From NCBI GenBank assembly GCA_017354895.1, contig CP071494.1, forward strand, positions 1,178,001 to 1,242,000: a DNA stretch of 64,000 bases. The letters are read 5' to 3'. The position numbers were made by a program, and so were the translations under genes. The DNA is from Podospora comata. Lineage: Eukaryota > Ascomycota > Sordariomycetes > Sordariales > Podosporaceae. Shown here in pieces: positions 34,839 through 46,215 of this stretch (its first letter is position 1; each line of letters starts with the position of its first letter). The notes beneath the pieces were generated by a model. That model saw nothing but the letters and a program-made list of their open reading frames with translations, searched no databases and had not been told where the DNA came from.

Positions 34839-37800
34839 ATGGAGAATAAGAAGAGAGGCCCTCAGGTCATGTCCGTCGAGATTTCCTCCGACAAGGCAGA
34901 GGTAGATGTCCCACAAGTATGAGTCTCCCTCAAGATGTCGAGTTTAGTCCAGCTAGGACCACCCTTCATTGGGCCCAAAGCGACTATGATTATGATGAAG
35001 TTCAGTATGCCGACTTTAGCCAAATACAGGAAGCCAAATATGGAGATGTGAAGTACCTCCAAGTATCCGAGAGTGAGATGGACGATCAAGAGATTGAGGG
35101 TGAGTTTTCTCCAACATGGTCCCAATCCTGCTACACATGTGACATGTCTGCTGATACACACCACATCAGGCAATGGCGAGTTCACCCACCAGCATAATCC
35201 CAGGGACTCGATAGCGTCTCTCACCAACTCAGAGCCATCATCAGCCCCTCTCTCAAAGAACGCCAAGAAGAACAAGAAGAAGGCAGCGAAGAAGAAGGCA
35301 GCCAAGGAGGCCGAGAAGGAAGCCGAGAAAGAAGCCGAGCCACAACCCGAAGCCGAAACTGTGCCGACACCAGCCGCGGAGCCGACGCCGGAGCCGACAA
35401 CGGAGGCCAAGGAGGAAGCCGAGGGGGAGGCTTCGGCCGCCAAGAAGAAGAACAAGAAGAAAAAGAAGAAGAACAAGAGCAGCATCGATTCGACACCTGC
35501 TACATCTTCTGACTCTCTTGCCCCCGCTGCCGCCGAGCCAACATCAGAAACCCCTGCGACTGAAGAGCAACCCAAAGTTAAGGAGGTCAAGGAACGCAGT
35601 CTCGAGGCCCCTGCTGCTGAGAGCAAGCAGAACGAGGAGCCCAGGACTGAGGAGAAGGTTGAGGAAACCAGTGCCCCTGCTGCTGCTGAGCCAACGCCTG
35701 TCGCCCAGGTGACTGAGACCAAGGAGACTGAAGCTCCCGCTGCTGAGGTCGCCACACCCGAGGTCAAGGAGGAGGAAAAGCCCACAGAAGATGCTGCTCC
35801 CGCCTCTGAAGCTGCTGCTCCAGTAGAGAAGGTCGAAGATGCTGCGTCCTCAACGCCCGCCCCTGAGCCAGAAGATGCCGAGGAGGCTGCCCCCACACTT
35901 GCTGTTGACCCCACGCCAGCAGAGGCTGCCGCTGAGGTGAAGGAGGAGCCAGCTGCCGAGTCCAAGTCTGAGGACGTCGCGGAGGCGCCTGCTGCCGAGA
36001 CAGTGGTCGAAGCCGAAAAGTCCTTCGCTGAGGTTGCGGCCCCAGATGCTACTGAGGGTGCTGCCCCCGTTGTCATTGATCTCAAGTCTGAGCCTGAGGC
36101 TGAGAAGTCTCAAGAGGAGACCAAGGAGGTTGAGGCGCCCAAGGTTGAGGAGCCAGCTAAGGAGGCTGAGAAGACCGGGGAGGAATCCGCCCCTGTTGCC
36201 GACGCCACCCCAGAGCCTACGCCTGTTGAGCAGTCAACACCTGCTGAGGAGGTCAAGCCTGCTGAGTCTGAGAAGACTACCGAGCCAGAGGTTGAGCCTA
36301 CTCCTGAGACCAAGGAGGAACCCGCCACTCAAGATAAGGAGGAGCCAGTTGCCGAACCAGTCCCTGAGGCCAAGGAGGAGCCTGCTGTCGCTGAGCCAGT
36401 TGCCGAAGCGAAGGAGGAACCTACTGTCGCCGAGCTTCTCACAGAGTCCAAGGATGAACCAGTTGCCGAGGTCGCCAAGGAAGAGACTGCTGTTGAGACC
36501 AAGGGGGAGGCCACCCCTGACGTCAAGGAGGAGGTTGCCCCCGAGACCGAGGTCAAGGCTGAGACTGCTCCCGAGGTGAAGGAGGAGCCCGCTTCCGAAG
36601 TCAAGGAGGAAGCTGCTGCAACTGCCCCTGAAGTTAAGGAGGATACCCCCGAGATCAAGACTGAAGAAGCTGAGGTCAAGACTGAGGATATCCCTGAGGC
36701 GAAGGAGGAAGCCGCTCCAGAGGTCAAGGAGGAGGCTGCCGCTGAGGTTAAGGACGAGACTCCCGAGGTCAAGGAGGAGGCTGTCGAAATCAAGACTGAG
36801 GAGGCTGATGTCAAGATTGCGGACATTCCCGAGGCGAAGGAGGAGGCTGCTCCTGATGCTAATGAGGAGGCCACTCCCAAGGCTGCCGTTGAGGCCGCCC
36901 TTGAAGTCAAGGAGGAGACTGCCACAGAGACCAAGGAAGAGGCTGCTGGGGAGCCTACTGCTGAGGTCAAGGAGGAGCCTGTTGTTGACGCCCCCGCCGA
37001 GGCCAAGGACGAAGCTCCTGTTGAGGCTGTGCCCGAAGCCAAGGAGGATGTTGCTGCTGAGACCAAGGAGCAGTCCACCTCTGAAGAGAAAGGCGAGCCT
37101 GTTGCTGAGGTTGAACAACCTGCTGCTGAGACCAAGGAAGAGGCCGCCCCTGAGGCTAAGACTGAGGCTGTCCCAGAAGTCACGGATGCCGTACCCGAGA
37201 CCAAGGACGACGCTGCCCCCGAAGCCAAGGAGGAAGCTGTAGCTGAGCCCAAGACCGAGGTGGTCGAGGAGCCCAAGGATGAGCCTGCTGCAGAGATAAC
37301 TGTGGAGGACAAGGATGTGTCTTACGCCGAAGTTGCCGCTGCTGAGCCCGCCGGCGAGGCCAAGGAGGCTACTCCTGAGACCAAGGAGGAGACTGTCCCT
37401 GAGACCGAGGAGGAGCCAGCTGTCGAATTCAAGGAGGAGCCAGCTGTCGAAGCCAAGCAAGAGCCTGCTCCCGAGACCAAGGATGAGCCCGTTGCTGAGG
37501 TAAAGGAGGATACGACCACTGAGACAGTTGCTGAGTCCAAGGATGAGCCAGTGGCTGAGGTCAAGGAGACTGCCCCTGAGCCTGCCGTTGAGGCCAAGGA
37601 GGAGCCAGTACCCGAGACCAAGGAGGAGTCTGTTCCCGAACCTGCTGTTGAAGCTGAAGAGGAGGATGCCCCAGAGCCAGCCCCTAAGACTAAGGAGTCT
37701 GCTCATGAGGCCCCGGTTGCTGAAATTAAGGAGGAGCCTGCCGTTGAAACCAAGGAGGAACCTGCCGTTGAAACTAAGGAGGAACCTGCCGTTGAAACTA

Positions 37801-40800
37801 AGGAGGAACCTGCCGTTGAAACTAAGGAGGAACCTGCCGTTGAGGCTAAGGATGAGCCAGCGGTTGAGACCAAGGAGGAGTCTTATGCTGAAGTCGCCGC
37901 GGCTGCTGTCGAGTCCAAGGAAGAAACCGCCACCGAGACAAAGGATGAGCCCACGGTGGAAGCCACGGAGGCTCAGGTTGAGGAGTCTGCTCCTGAGCCC
38001 GTTGTTGAGGCCAAGGAGGAGCTCACCCCAGCGCCAGTAGAGGAGGCGAAGGATGTACCTGCCGCTGAGCCAACTTCCGTCGAGGACTCCAAGCAGGAGG
38101 AGCCCGAGGTCAAGGAACCTGTCACCGAGAACAAGGAGGAGTCCTACGCTGAGGTCGCCGCGGCTCCCGCTCCGGAGGAGACAGTCAAGGAGGAGAAGCC
38201 CGCAGTTGAGTAAGTTTATGCGGTTGTCGTGTTATCAGTTGCATTCAAAGGCTAACGATATGCTGTAGGGAATCTGCCGCCAAGGATGATGCGCCAGTCA
38301 CTGAGGACAAGCCCGAGCCCGAGACTGCTGAGGAGCCTGCCAAGCCCGAGGAGGCCAAGGAGGGGGTCGCTGCTGAGCCTGCTGTCGAGAAGACTGCCGA
38401 GCCTGCTGAGGAGACTGTCGTCGAGTCTACTCCTGAGAAGGTCGCCGAACCCGCTGAGAAGTCTGCTGAGCCGGTTGCTGAGAAGGCTGTCGAACCAGTT
38501 GGGGAGAAGGTTACCGAAGCTGCTGATGAGCCTGTCGCCGAGCCTGTCGCCGAGAAGGCTGCCGAGCCCGAAGCTGAGAAGGCTGCCGAGTCTACTGACG
38601 AGACAGTTGCCGAGCTCAAGGAGCAGGTTGGTGTTGCCGGGACTGTTGCTGCTGTTGCCGGAACCGTTGCTGCCGCCACCGAGATTGTTGCTGAGGCTGC
38701 CACTTCTGTAGCCGACACTGTTGCTGCGACTTTTTCTGAGCCAGCTGATAAGGCTGCCGAAGAAGCTGACAAGTCGACGCCAGTTGAGGAGAAGACCGAT
38801 GAAGAGCCGGCCGCTGTTCAAACTGAGAGTGCTTCCGTTGCTGAGCCTGTTCCAACTGTCGAAGAATCCGCCAAGGCTGCCGAGACCGTTGAGGAGAAGG
38901 CCGCTCCCGTCGAGGAGGCCCCGGAGACTACCCCTGAGCCTGCAGCTGAAATCAAGCCTGAGACTGAAACCGAAGTTGCTGCCCCCGCCTCTACTGAGGA
39001 GGTTGACAGCACCCCAGTTTCTGTCGATAGGGCTATTGTCGAAGAGACTCCTGCTCCTGTCGAAGAGGTCGCCAAGGTCGAGCCTACTGAAGAGGTCAAG
39101 CCTGCCTCAACCGAGGACGCCAAGGTTGAAGTCGCTGAGGAGACCAAGCCTGAGGAGACCAAGATCGAAATTGTCGAAGAGGCTCAGCCTGAGGTTGCCG
39201 AGACCGCCACTGAAGCTGTCGAGGAGACCAAGGTTCCCGCACCTGTGGAGGAGGCCAAGGCCGAGCCCGCTGAGGAGACCAAGACTCACGAGCCTGTCGA
39301 GGAGGCCAAGCCTGCGCCAGTAGAAGAGTTCAAGGCTGAAGCTGTCGAAGACGTCAAGACTGAAGCTGCTGAAGCGCCCAAGGCTGATTCAGTCGAGGAG
39401 CTCAACGCTGTTGAGCCGGTCGAGCAAGTTATCGCCCCAGCTGCTGAGAGTGTCGAGGCACCCAAGGAAGAGTCCCAGCCTGAGCCAGTGGTCAAGAGAT
39501 CCCTTGTCGTCGAAGCTCCCGTCGAAGCTCCCAAGGAGGTTGCCGCTGAACCCGTGGTCGAGGCGCCTATCGAAGCACCCAAGGAGGTCGTTGCTGAGCC
39601 CGTTGTCGCGGCGGCCAGATCCCTTCCCGAGACTGTCGAGAAGGTTGAGCAGGAGGAGAGTAAGGACACCGTTGGGCCAATTCCCAGCGAGAACAAGGAT
39701 GAGAAGGCTTCAGGTGAGGAACACCCAATCCCAGTATTGCTTGATACCCCCGGTGGCTTGGCAGGAGAGGAGATTTCAGAATGCATTTCGGAGCCAAAGG
39801 ACACGGACACGGACTTGCAACAATCGGATACCCATGATACCCCCATTACCCATGATACCCATGATACCCATGATACCCATGATACCCAGGACGCGAGTGC
39901 GGCTATTTCTTCTGTTGACAACAATGATACCCTTGACACACCTAATATCGATAATACCCCTGGCGAGGAGGAGGTCGTCCCGGAGACGACCGATGAGACA
40001 GAAGTCACGGTGGGCGACAAGGAGGCTGTCAAGACAGTGGAAGAGGACAAGTCTGATGTCACCCCATCGGACGAGGATCTTGCGGCGGCGGAGTCCAAGG
40101 AACCGGCGTCTTCCATCCAGGAGCCCGAGGCCAAGGACGACAAACCAGAGACTGAGGCAGCCCCCGAACCTGCAATCGCCCACGCGGAGACGGCGCCAGT
40201 CGCCGAGGCCGAACCAGTTGTGGAGAGCACCCAGATCGAAGAGCCCACCCTGCCAGAGGTGAAGATACCATCCGCTGACGTTGAAGAAGCTCTGGAAGAA
40301 CCCCCCTCTAGGACCAAGGAGCCCACTGAAGACTCCTCTCCTGTCGTCACTGATGATGCTAGCATTACTGTGGAGGAAGCCACTCAGCAGTCTGAGGAGG
40401 AGAAGGAGCAGCCCATCATCGAACAGTCTAGCACCGAAACCCCTGCCGTTCAAGAATCCGTCGATGTCATCAGCACCCTAGAAGTTGAGAAGTCGGTGGT
40501 TGAGGAAGTTGCTGTTCCGGAGAAGGAGGAGGTTGCTGTTCTGGAGAAGGAGGAGGTTGCTCCCGAAGTCGAGTCTGTGGAGAAGACTGAGGAGGTTGAG
40601 CCGGTTGAAGTCTCAGATGCCAAGGTCGCCCAGTCCGTCGACGATGCTCAAGCCGTAAACGACAAGTCCGATAGCCCAGTTGCTGCTGTTGCGGTTGCTG
40701 CCGGCATTGCTTCTGCTGCTGCTATCGCCGCTACCGCCGCCTCAATCGAGGAGCCTGCCGCTGTCGAGAAGGCTGTTGTTGATGAGCCTGAAGTATCCGA

Positions 40801-43624
40801 GAAGACTGAGGAGCCGATCAAAGTTGACGAGCCTGTTGCTGTTGCCGATAAGTCTGTTATTGCCGATGAACCTGCCACCACCGAGGAGATTGTCATTGCC
40901 GCTGCCGAAGAGCCTATCGAGACTGACAAGCCCACTAGTGTCAGCGAATCACGCAGCATTGACGAGCCGCCCGTCTCTGTCGAGGAACATGTTGATGCTG
41001 AGCACGTCGTTCCTGCTGCTGCTGTTCCTTCGGAGATCTCAGCCAGGTCTGTGGAGTCAGCTATTGACACCGCTTCAGTCGTGGCTGAGAACGAGGCGCC
41101 CGTAGTCGTCCCGGCCCAGGAACCGGAGCAAATCTCTGACGCTGCTTCTGAGGACTTTGTCCTGATTGAAGCAGAATCCATCCCCAAGGAGGCAACCGAA
41201 GAAGAAGCGGTTCTCATCGATCAATCCATTGCCTCGCTCAAGCAGGTCGCCAGTGAAGTCGAAACAGAAGCCCCTGCAGCAGCTGTTGAGAAGTCCGTCA
41301 ACGAGACGGTTGTGGAGCCTGCCGTCGAAGTGACTGCCCAACAAGTCGCCGAACCTGATGTTGAGTCTTCCACCAAGCCTGACGCCCCTAAGGAGGTGTC
41401 TGTGTCTGACTTTGCCATTCCTGTGGCTGCTGCCGCCGGTGAAGCGACCAAGGAGGAGGCTCCAGTCACCGAACGCTCGCTCCCCAAGTCTTTGGCCCAA
41501 GTTGAGCGTGATGACGTTGTTTCGGACTATGATCCTAGAGATACCAATCTTTCATTCGGCACACAGACAACTTACCCACTACCTACTGACACATCTTTTA
41601 CCTTGCCGACTGACACAACCTACACATTGCCAACTGACACATCATTCTCGCTGCCTACCGAGAAGACTGCTTCCGAGTCCCTTTCCAGGGGTCTTGCCTC
41701 GACTGAGGAGTCGAAAAAAGAAGAAACCGCTGAAGGCAAGTCTTTTGCTAAGGAATTCGCCCTTGGTGCAGGCGTTGTAGGTGTTTTGGGTGCTGCCACC
41801 GCCGTGGCTGCCCACACAGCTTCGGATAAAGAGTCTAGTGATGCGGTGAAGCGCCTGGAGGCGTATGCCGCCATTTTCGATGACGAACCCAAGGACAAGG
41901 TCTCCAGCCGCTCTCTTCCCCAAGATGGCGCCAAGAACACGACAATCGAGTCTTCTGAGGCTGTGAGCGAGACGGTTCCGCTCACTGAATCTTTCCACAT
42001 GGTGGACAAGAAGGACGGCCAAGAGGTGGCGAGGGGTGGTGTAGAGGCGAAGAGTGATGGTGAGGACATTGTTGCCGCGCGGCCTGCTATTATTGCTGTT
42101 ACTTCTGCTGGTCCCAAGGAAACGATAACTGACGATGCCGTTCTTACCACTCAAAGGTCAACAATTCCAGGATCCCGAGGACCCGATGAAACCCAAGGAG
42201 AAGAAGTCATTGTTGACTTCCGTGTACCCACCCCTGCTCTTATTCTTCCTGACCTCAATGACCCTGTGGCTCGCGAGTTAGGCCGGATGCGCAGTTTACG
42301 CCGGCAGCGCAGAAACACGATCAAGCAGGCGGAAGAGATGGTGGCAGCCGCCGTCGTCCTGTACGCCACAGCCGATATTCTCAGCCCGCCAGGAAGTCCG
42401 ACAACCGAGAATCCAGGAGCCGATGTCCTTGGTCTAACCGAAATGCATTCTGACGTGAAGGGGAAAGGAAAGGAGGTGCAAGTGTTTACCGATGGAGAAA
42501 GAGGGAGGCGCAGATCGAGGGACGAGCAAGAAGTTTCTGCTCTCGTGACTGACCTCTCAGCAGACAAAGACAGGTCGAGGACTGATGAAGGCAGACGAAG
42601 ACGCCGTAGCCATCACTCGAGCCGCTCTTACCGTGATCTTGAAAACCGTGATCGTGACCTTGGTGATGCTCACGACTATCGAGATCTCAGCAAGGACGGC
42701 TCGCGGCACTCTTATTCTCGCCGCCACCGCTCCGAGAGCTACAATTCGTCTCGCTCTCTTGGCGCTGATGAGCGCCCTCGCACTCCTCCCGCACAAGACA
42801 AAGACAGCAGCTATCCTCCTGAACACCGAAGCCCTCGCAAGCAACGCACACCCGAGGAGCAGGCTGCTCACGACAAGCGAAAGGAGGAGCGCCGCCGTCT
42901 CCGTGAACTCGAGAGGGCCAGGGAGGAGATACCAGCTTCTCCCACCTCGCCAGCCAAAGAAGAGCGCGTCAAGGAGAGATCAGCACCCCGTCAACGATCT
43001 GAGCGTGATCTTTCCGAACGTGATCGTTCTGATCGTGACCGCGCTGAACGCTCTGAGCACCGCCGTCGTCGTCATAGTCACAGCCGCGCCAGCGTGGAGT
43101 TTGATGTGCCATCTTCCAGCAGGAAGACGGAGCCCGTCTTGAACTCCAGAGAAGGGGTGCCCATGCCACCTTCAGCTTCCAGGACATTCCCACCCGAACT
43201 CAAGCGCTCCAGCACTGGTCGCAGCTCCAGGGCTCGCAGGTCCGAGAGATCAGAGCGGTCAGAGAGGTCTGATGACCGGCTGGCTCGTGACGACGATTAT
43301 CGACCCAGCAGCCGAGAGCACCGCGAACATCGCGAGCCTAGAGTACGCAGGTCCGAGGATCGGATTGTTCGTGACGAGGAGGTCCCCCGGCCAAGGAGCA
43401 GCAAGAGATCAACAGCCAATGTGCTTGATACTAAAGATTCGGCCGCCTCTGTCGGCGATGCTTCCATCGGCAAGGGCGCCGCCTCGATCAGCAGCACTGG
43501 CGAGCACGAGTCAGCGTCTCACCGGGCAAAGAGGCAGGAGAAGCGCGAGAAGGTGCGGGAGAGCGAGACCAAAGAGAAGGGCGGTATTCGTGGTGCTTTC
43601 AAGCGTCTTTTCACGAGAGGTTAA
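34839..43624 (+). CDS. giant Glu/Ala/Pro/Lys-rich repetitive protein, about 2847 residues
   Basis: Exons are 34839-34916, 35030-35099, 35170-38209 and 38269-43624. The last intron has a clear CTAAC branch and GTAAGT donor; the first (113 nt) is the least certain. After a short N-terminus comes a lysine-rich stretch (about 80-160). Then some 1400 residues of degenerate repeats follow, built on EVKEEPA, ETKEEPA and similar units. The protein then has HDT repeats (about 1590), an Ala-rich segment (about 1866-1888), LPTDTSFT repeats (about 2166-2194) and a hydrophobic stretch near 2224-2246. A conserved-looking basic segment, GRMRSLRRQRRNTIKQAEEM, sits near 2400, followed by a long Arg/Ser/Asp-rich region and a basic end (GAFKRLFTRG). 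The family is not recognised. Annotators often call such proteins involucrin-repeat proteins, and Woronin-body tethers (leashins) have a similar layout. That link is only a guess. Confidence 0.8.
37731..37874 (+). repeat. 24-bp coding tandem repeat, about six copies
   Basis: Six consecutive 24-bp units encode EEPAVETK or close variants in the giant protein. The inner four are almost identical at DNA level, unlike the surrounding degenerate repeats, which points to recent copy-number change. Confidence 0.9.
39851..39886 (+). repeat. 9-bp coding tandem repeat, four copies
   Basis: Four perfect copies of CATGATACC encode His-Asp-Thr repeated in the giant protein. A further copy lies just upstream at 39833-39841. 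Confidence 0.92.
41579..41662 (+). repeat. 24-bp coding tandem repeat LPTDT(S/T)(F/Y)(T/S)
   Basis: Three 24-bp units followed by a partial fourth encode LPTDTSFT, LPTDTTYT, LPTDTSFS and LPTE. Codon choice differs between the copies, so this array is older than the one at 37731. Confidence 0.85.
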
Positions 43625-44400
43625 AGTTTGCAAATTTGGTGAACACAAGACACAAGACACGGAGGAGGAATGCACGAGGCTTTTATGAGGACATGACCGT
43701 TTTTTCTCTTTTTTTCGTTTTTCAACTCCTTTTTTTTTCGGTCTGACGATGGGAAATGAAGATTGATGATGATGGGAAATGATAAGGCGGTTATGGTACT
43801 TGGTTTCTTTTGGTGACGATGGATGGTGGAGGAAGGGAATTTGGTGGTGGTGGGGGGGATGAGACGATTATGATGGCTGCTGCTTGATCTGATGGGTAGA
43901 TTTGGTTTGGTTTCTGTTGCTGTTGGGGATGATAATTAGGGAGGAAGAGGGAAGAGATTTGCTCTGGTTTCTTGAGATGGGAATTGAGAATTGTATGTTA
44001 TGACTTTATGTGTGGGATATGAATTTCATTTTGATCTTCACTCATCATGCCTCATGAATCTTTGCAACAATGATGATCCCTATGATTTGATATGTGGTCA
44101 TAAGGCGGCCGCCCTTTAATCTTGATGCTAAGGAGAAACTTATAAGGGATGGGCATCACAAAATATTCCACTCGTAATGCGTTAGCTCTTCGCTTGATCT
44201 GTGGCCATCATGAAGACATGAATGGCCAGGCCATAAGCTTGAGTGAGGTAACTAAAATAGTATTTGTATTGTTCATTTTCAGCCGCGCCCTCGCCACGTA
44301 TATTTTTGATGATCCATGGTAACTCTTAATGAAGCCCCTAGCACCTTTCAACTTTGTTGATCATGTAAACGATGATTCCGTTTCTTATCATGACAGTTTT
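43625..44400. other. intergenic between convergent 3' ends
   Basis: These 776 bp hold the 3' untranslated regions of the giant gene and of translin. The left half is T/G-rich on the plus strand. No gene or RNA is visible. Confidence 0.6.
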
Positions 44401-45232
44401 TCACTCCCCCTTCTTTTCGTCCTCCGCCCCAGCAGCAGGAATCAACCCCCTCAAACTCAAATCATAAACCACATCCTCGACCTTTTTCACGGCATACTTG
44501 ATGCTGTCAACCCTCTTCCTCAGGATATCATTCTTCAGATTCAAGACCTGGAACCCGGCATGCAGGTCCCTGATGAAGGCGGAGATCTCCACCGCGAGGG
44601 CGGTGTCGCCGAGCGTGACGGAATTCATCGCCAGGCGGGAGAGGTCGTCGATTATGGAGACGAGGGCGAGGAGGTACTCCTCGGTGGTGATGTGGAATGC
44701 ATCGTCTTGGGCGGTGAGGTTCAAAGGGACGGAGTAGTATGTGGCCAGCTGGAGGGGGGTGAGGAGGGTGTGGGTGGATAGCCAGGTGAAGAGGAGGCAG
44801 GTGGAGAGGGAGTCTTGGAGGGGGCGGGTCCATTTGTGGTTGTATCTGGGGAGATGATGGTTAATATTGGGGAACGGGGATGGGGGAAAGGGGGGAGGAG
44901 GGGGCGTACTTGTAGTAAGGATATTGAGATGCAAACGCTGAGAGCTTGCCTACGGTGGCGACTTGGGATTTGATGCCCTCTTCTACTTGGGGGAGGAGGG
45001 TTGCATCTTTCAGGTAACATTATCAGCCTATACGCTCAAAACACCGGCAGTGGGGGGGGGGCATACACTTTGACCGCGGGGTTGAGTGAATCTTGGACAA
45101 CAAACCCTGCGTGAAGGAGACATGCTGGTGAAGCTCGTCGACAATCTGCTCGAGCTCCTTGCGGACGGTGGTGTCCTCTTCGATCTTGGACTTGATTTGG
45201 TCGAAGAGGGAGGGGTCGATCATGGGGGGCAT
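44401..45232 (-). CDS. translin
   Basis: Exons 45232-45067, 45006-44910 and 44845-44401 encode 235 residues, close to the family's usual 228. Translin is a helical nucleic-acid-binding protein that forms octamers. With Trax it makes the C3PO endoribonuclease, which in fungi has been linked to tRNA processing. The strongest match is the C-terminal block LNLKNDILRKRVDSIKYAVK plus KKVEDVVYDLSLRG, nearly identical to animal translin. KYNHKWTRPLQD and LSRLAMNSVTLGD also match. The donor after exon 1 is GTATGC, chosen because only this phase joins RSKY to ATLLPQVEEG. The start is the ATG just after a short leader; a second ATG lies three codons on. The catalytic residues of C3PO are on Trax, so this subunit is not itself expected to be the nuclease. 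Confidence 0.95.
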
Positions 45233-45683
45233 TTTGACGTTGGGTGAGATTGAGAGTGGTGGTGGTTGTGAGTGAGGTTGAGGTTGGGTGTCAAAGGTTG
45301 CCAAACACACACACACACACACAGAGTTCAATTTTTGAGATGTCCACACCACAGTTGCTGCACGGTCGGATTATCGGGCAATTGGTTTGCAAGTGAAGGA
45401 TTTTTAATGATGCCAAACTGCTGTCAGGCCTTGGTTATTTCAGATACGAGATGGGAAGACACGAGAGGGTCTATGCAGGGAAAATTTAACCCATGGAATG
45501 GGAGTCGCAGTTTAGTCACGGATATCATCAACAGCAGGCAACAACTCGACAGAAGCATCAAAAATTGGTCGCCAAACAGCGACTCAGACAGCAATTCACC
45601 ATCAATTCAACCAACACACAACACAGAAAATTCTTCCTCGCATCCCAGGAAATAATCCCAAGACTGCAATGAAAAAGATGGTT
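45233..45683. other. translin upstream region and U2 3' flank
   Basis: About 450 bp holds the promoter and leader of translin and the 3' flank of U2 snRNA, both on the minus strand. It contains a CA microsatellite at 45305-45322. No further gene is seen. Confidence 0.6.
45305..45322 (+). repeat. (AC)n microsatellite
   Basis: A pure AC dinucleotide run of 18 bp in the upstream region of the translin gene. Confidence 0.9.
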
Positions 45684-45874
45684 GGGTTCGCGTCGCCTGG
45701 AGGCAGTGTAATACCAGGGACACTGTGGCCGACGATCATGGGCAAGCCCAGAGGAAAGTCAGCCGAGAGACAAAAATTAGGATAATCACGATTCTACTCC
45801 GTAGAGTAGTTTCAGAGATTAAACTGAAAAGAACAGATACTACACTTGATCTAAGCCAAAAGGCAAAGAGAGCT
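45684..45874 (-). ncRNA. U2 spliceosomal snRNA
   Basis: Read on the minus strand, the 5' part carries the U2 hallmarks. The GCCTTTTGGCTTAGATCAAG segment (stem I and the U6-pairing region) is followed by TGTAGTATCTGTTC, which contains the GTAGTA branch-site recognition sequence. A loop-IIa segment, TCAGTTTAATCTCTG, follows. An Sm-site-like AATTTTTG lies at about 45771-45778. The 3' stem-loop IV (CCTGGTATTACACTGCCTCCAGG) matches that of other eukaryotes. About 191 nt agrees with the usual 185-195. The 5' end is placed at the A before GCTCTC; the 3' end is uncertain by a few bases. U2 pairs with intron branch sites, and the CTAAC branches in neighbouring introns fit its GTAGTA. A TATA-like motif lies about 50 nt upstream. 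Confidence 0.97.
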
Positions 45875-46215
45875 AAAGAAGAAAAAAAGGAAACCAAGTA
45901 AATTTGGGAGGGGAGGGCTGAATATATACTTGACCTGGATGGTCTGTGCACGCCTGCAAATTCTTCGGCAGATGCAAATTGTCTGTGCGCTTCAGTCTGC
46001 CCCACCTGCTGGTCAATTTGGTCAGTGCGTCCGTCCTCAGTCCTCACGTGCGAGCGTGTTGGAGAGAGAGCTTGGCAGGAGTAGTCTCAGGGTTCGGGTT
46101 TGGCTGGAGCTGTTTGCGATTCGACCTTCCTGTTCAGGGATCTGGTATCTGTATCATCCTGCGTGCAAATGTTGTCCTCTTTCTCTCGTCCTCAAGCTGT
46201 AACAAACACACGTCA
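45875..46215. promoter_or_regulatory. divergent promoter shared by U2 snRNA and GPI11
   Basis: Only 341 bp separate the 5' end of U2 (minus) from the GPI11 start codon (plus). A TATATA motif at about 45925-45930 lies some 50 nt upstream of U2, a plausible snRNA core promoter position. T/C-rich sequence leads into GPI11. Confidence 0.5.

Noticed and set aside
37731-39886. Regular short repeats, considered as a CRISPR array
   Set aside because: The units are contiguous without spacers, lie in a eukaryotic reading frame and encode amino-acid repeats.
34862-40383. Long antisense frames (407, 490, 327 and 365 codons) opposite the giant repetitive gene
   Set aside because: They are Ser/Ala/Gly/Leu-rich mirror images of the Glu/Ala/Pro/Lys codon bias on the coding strand, with no start context or introns of their own.
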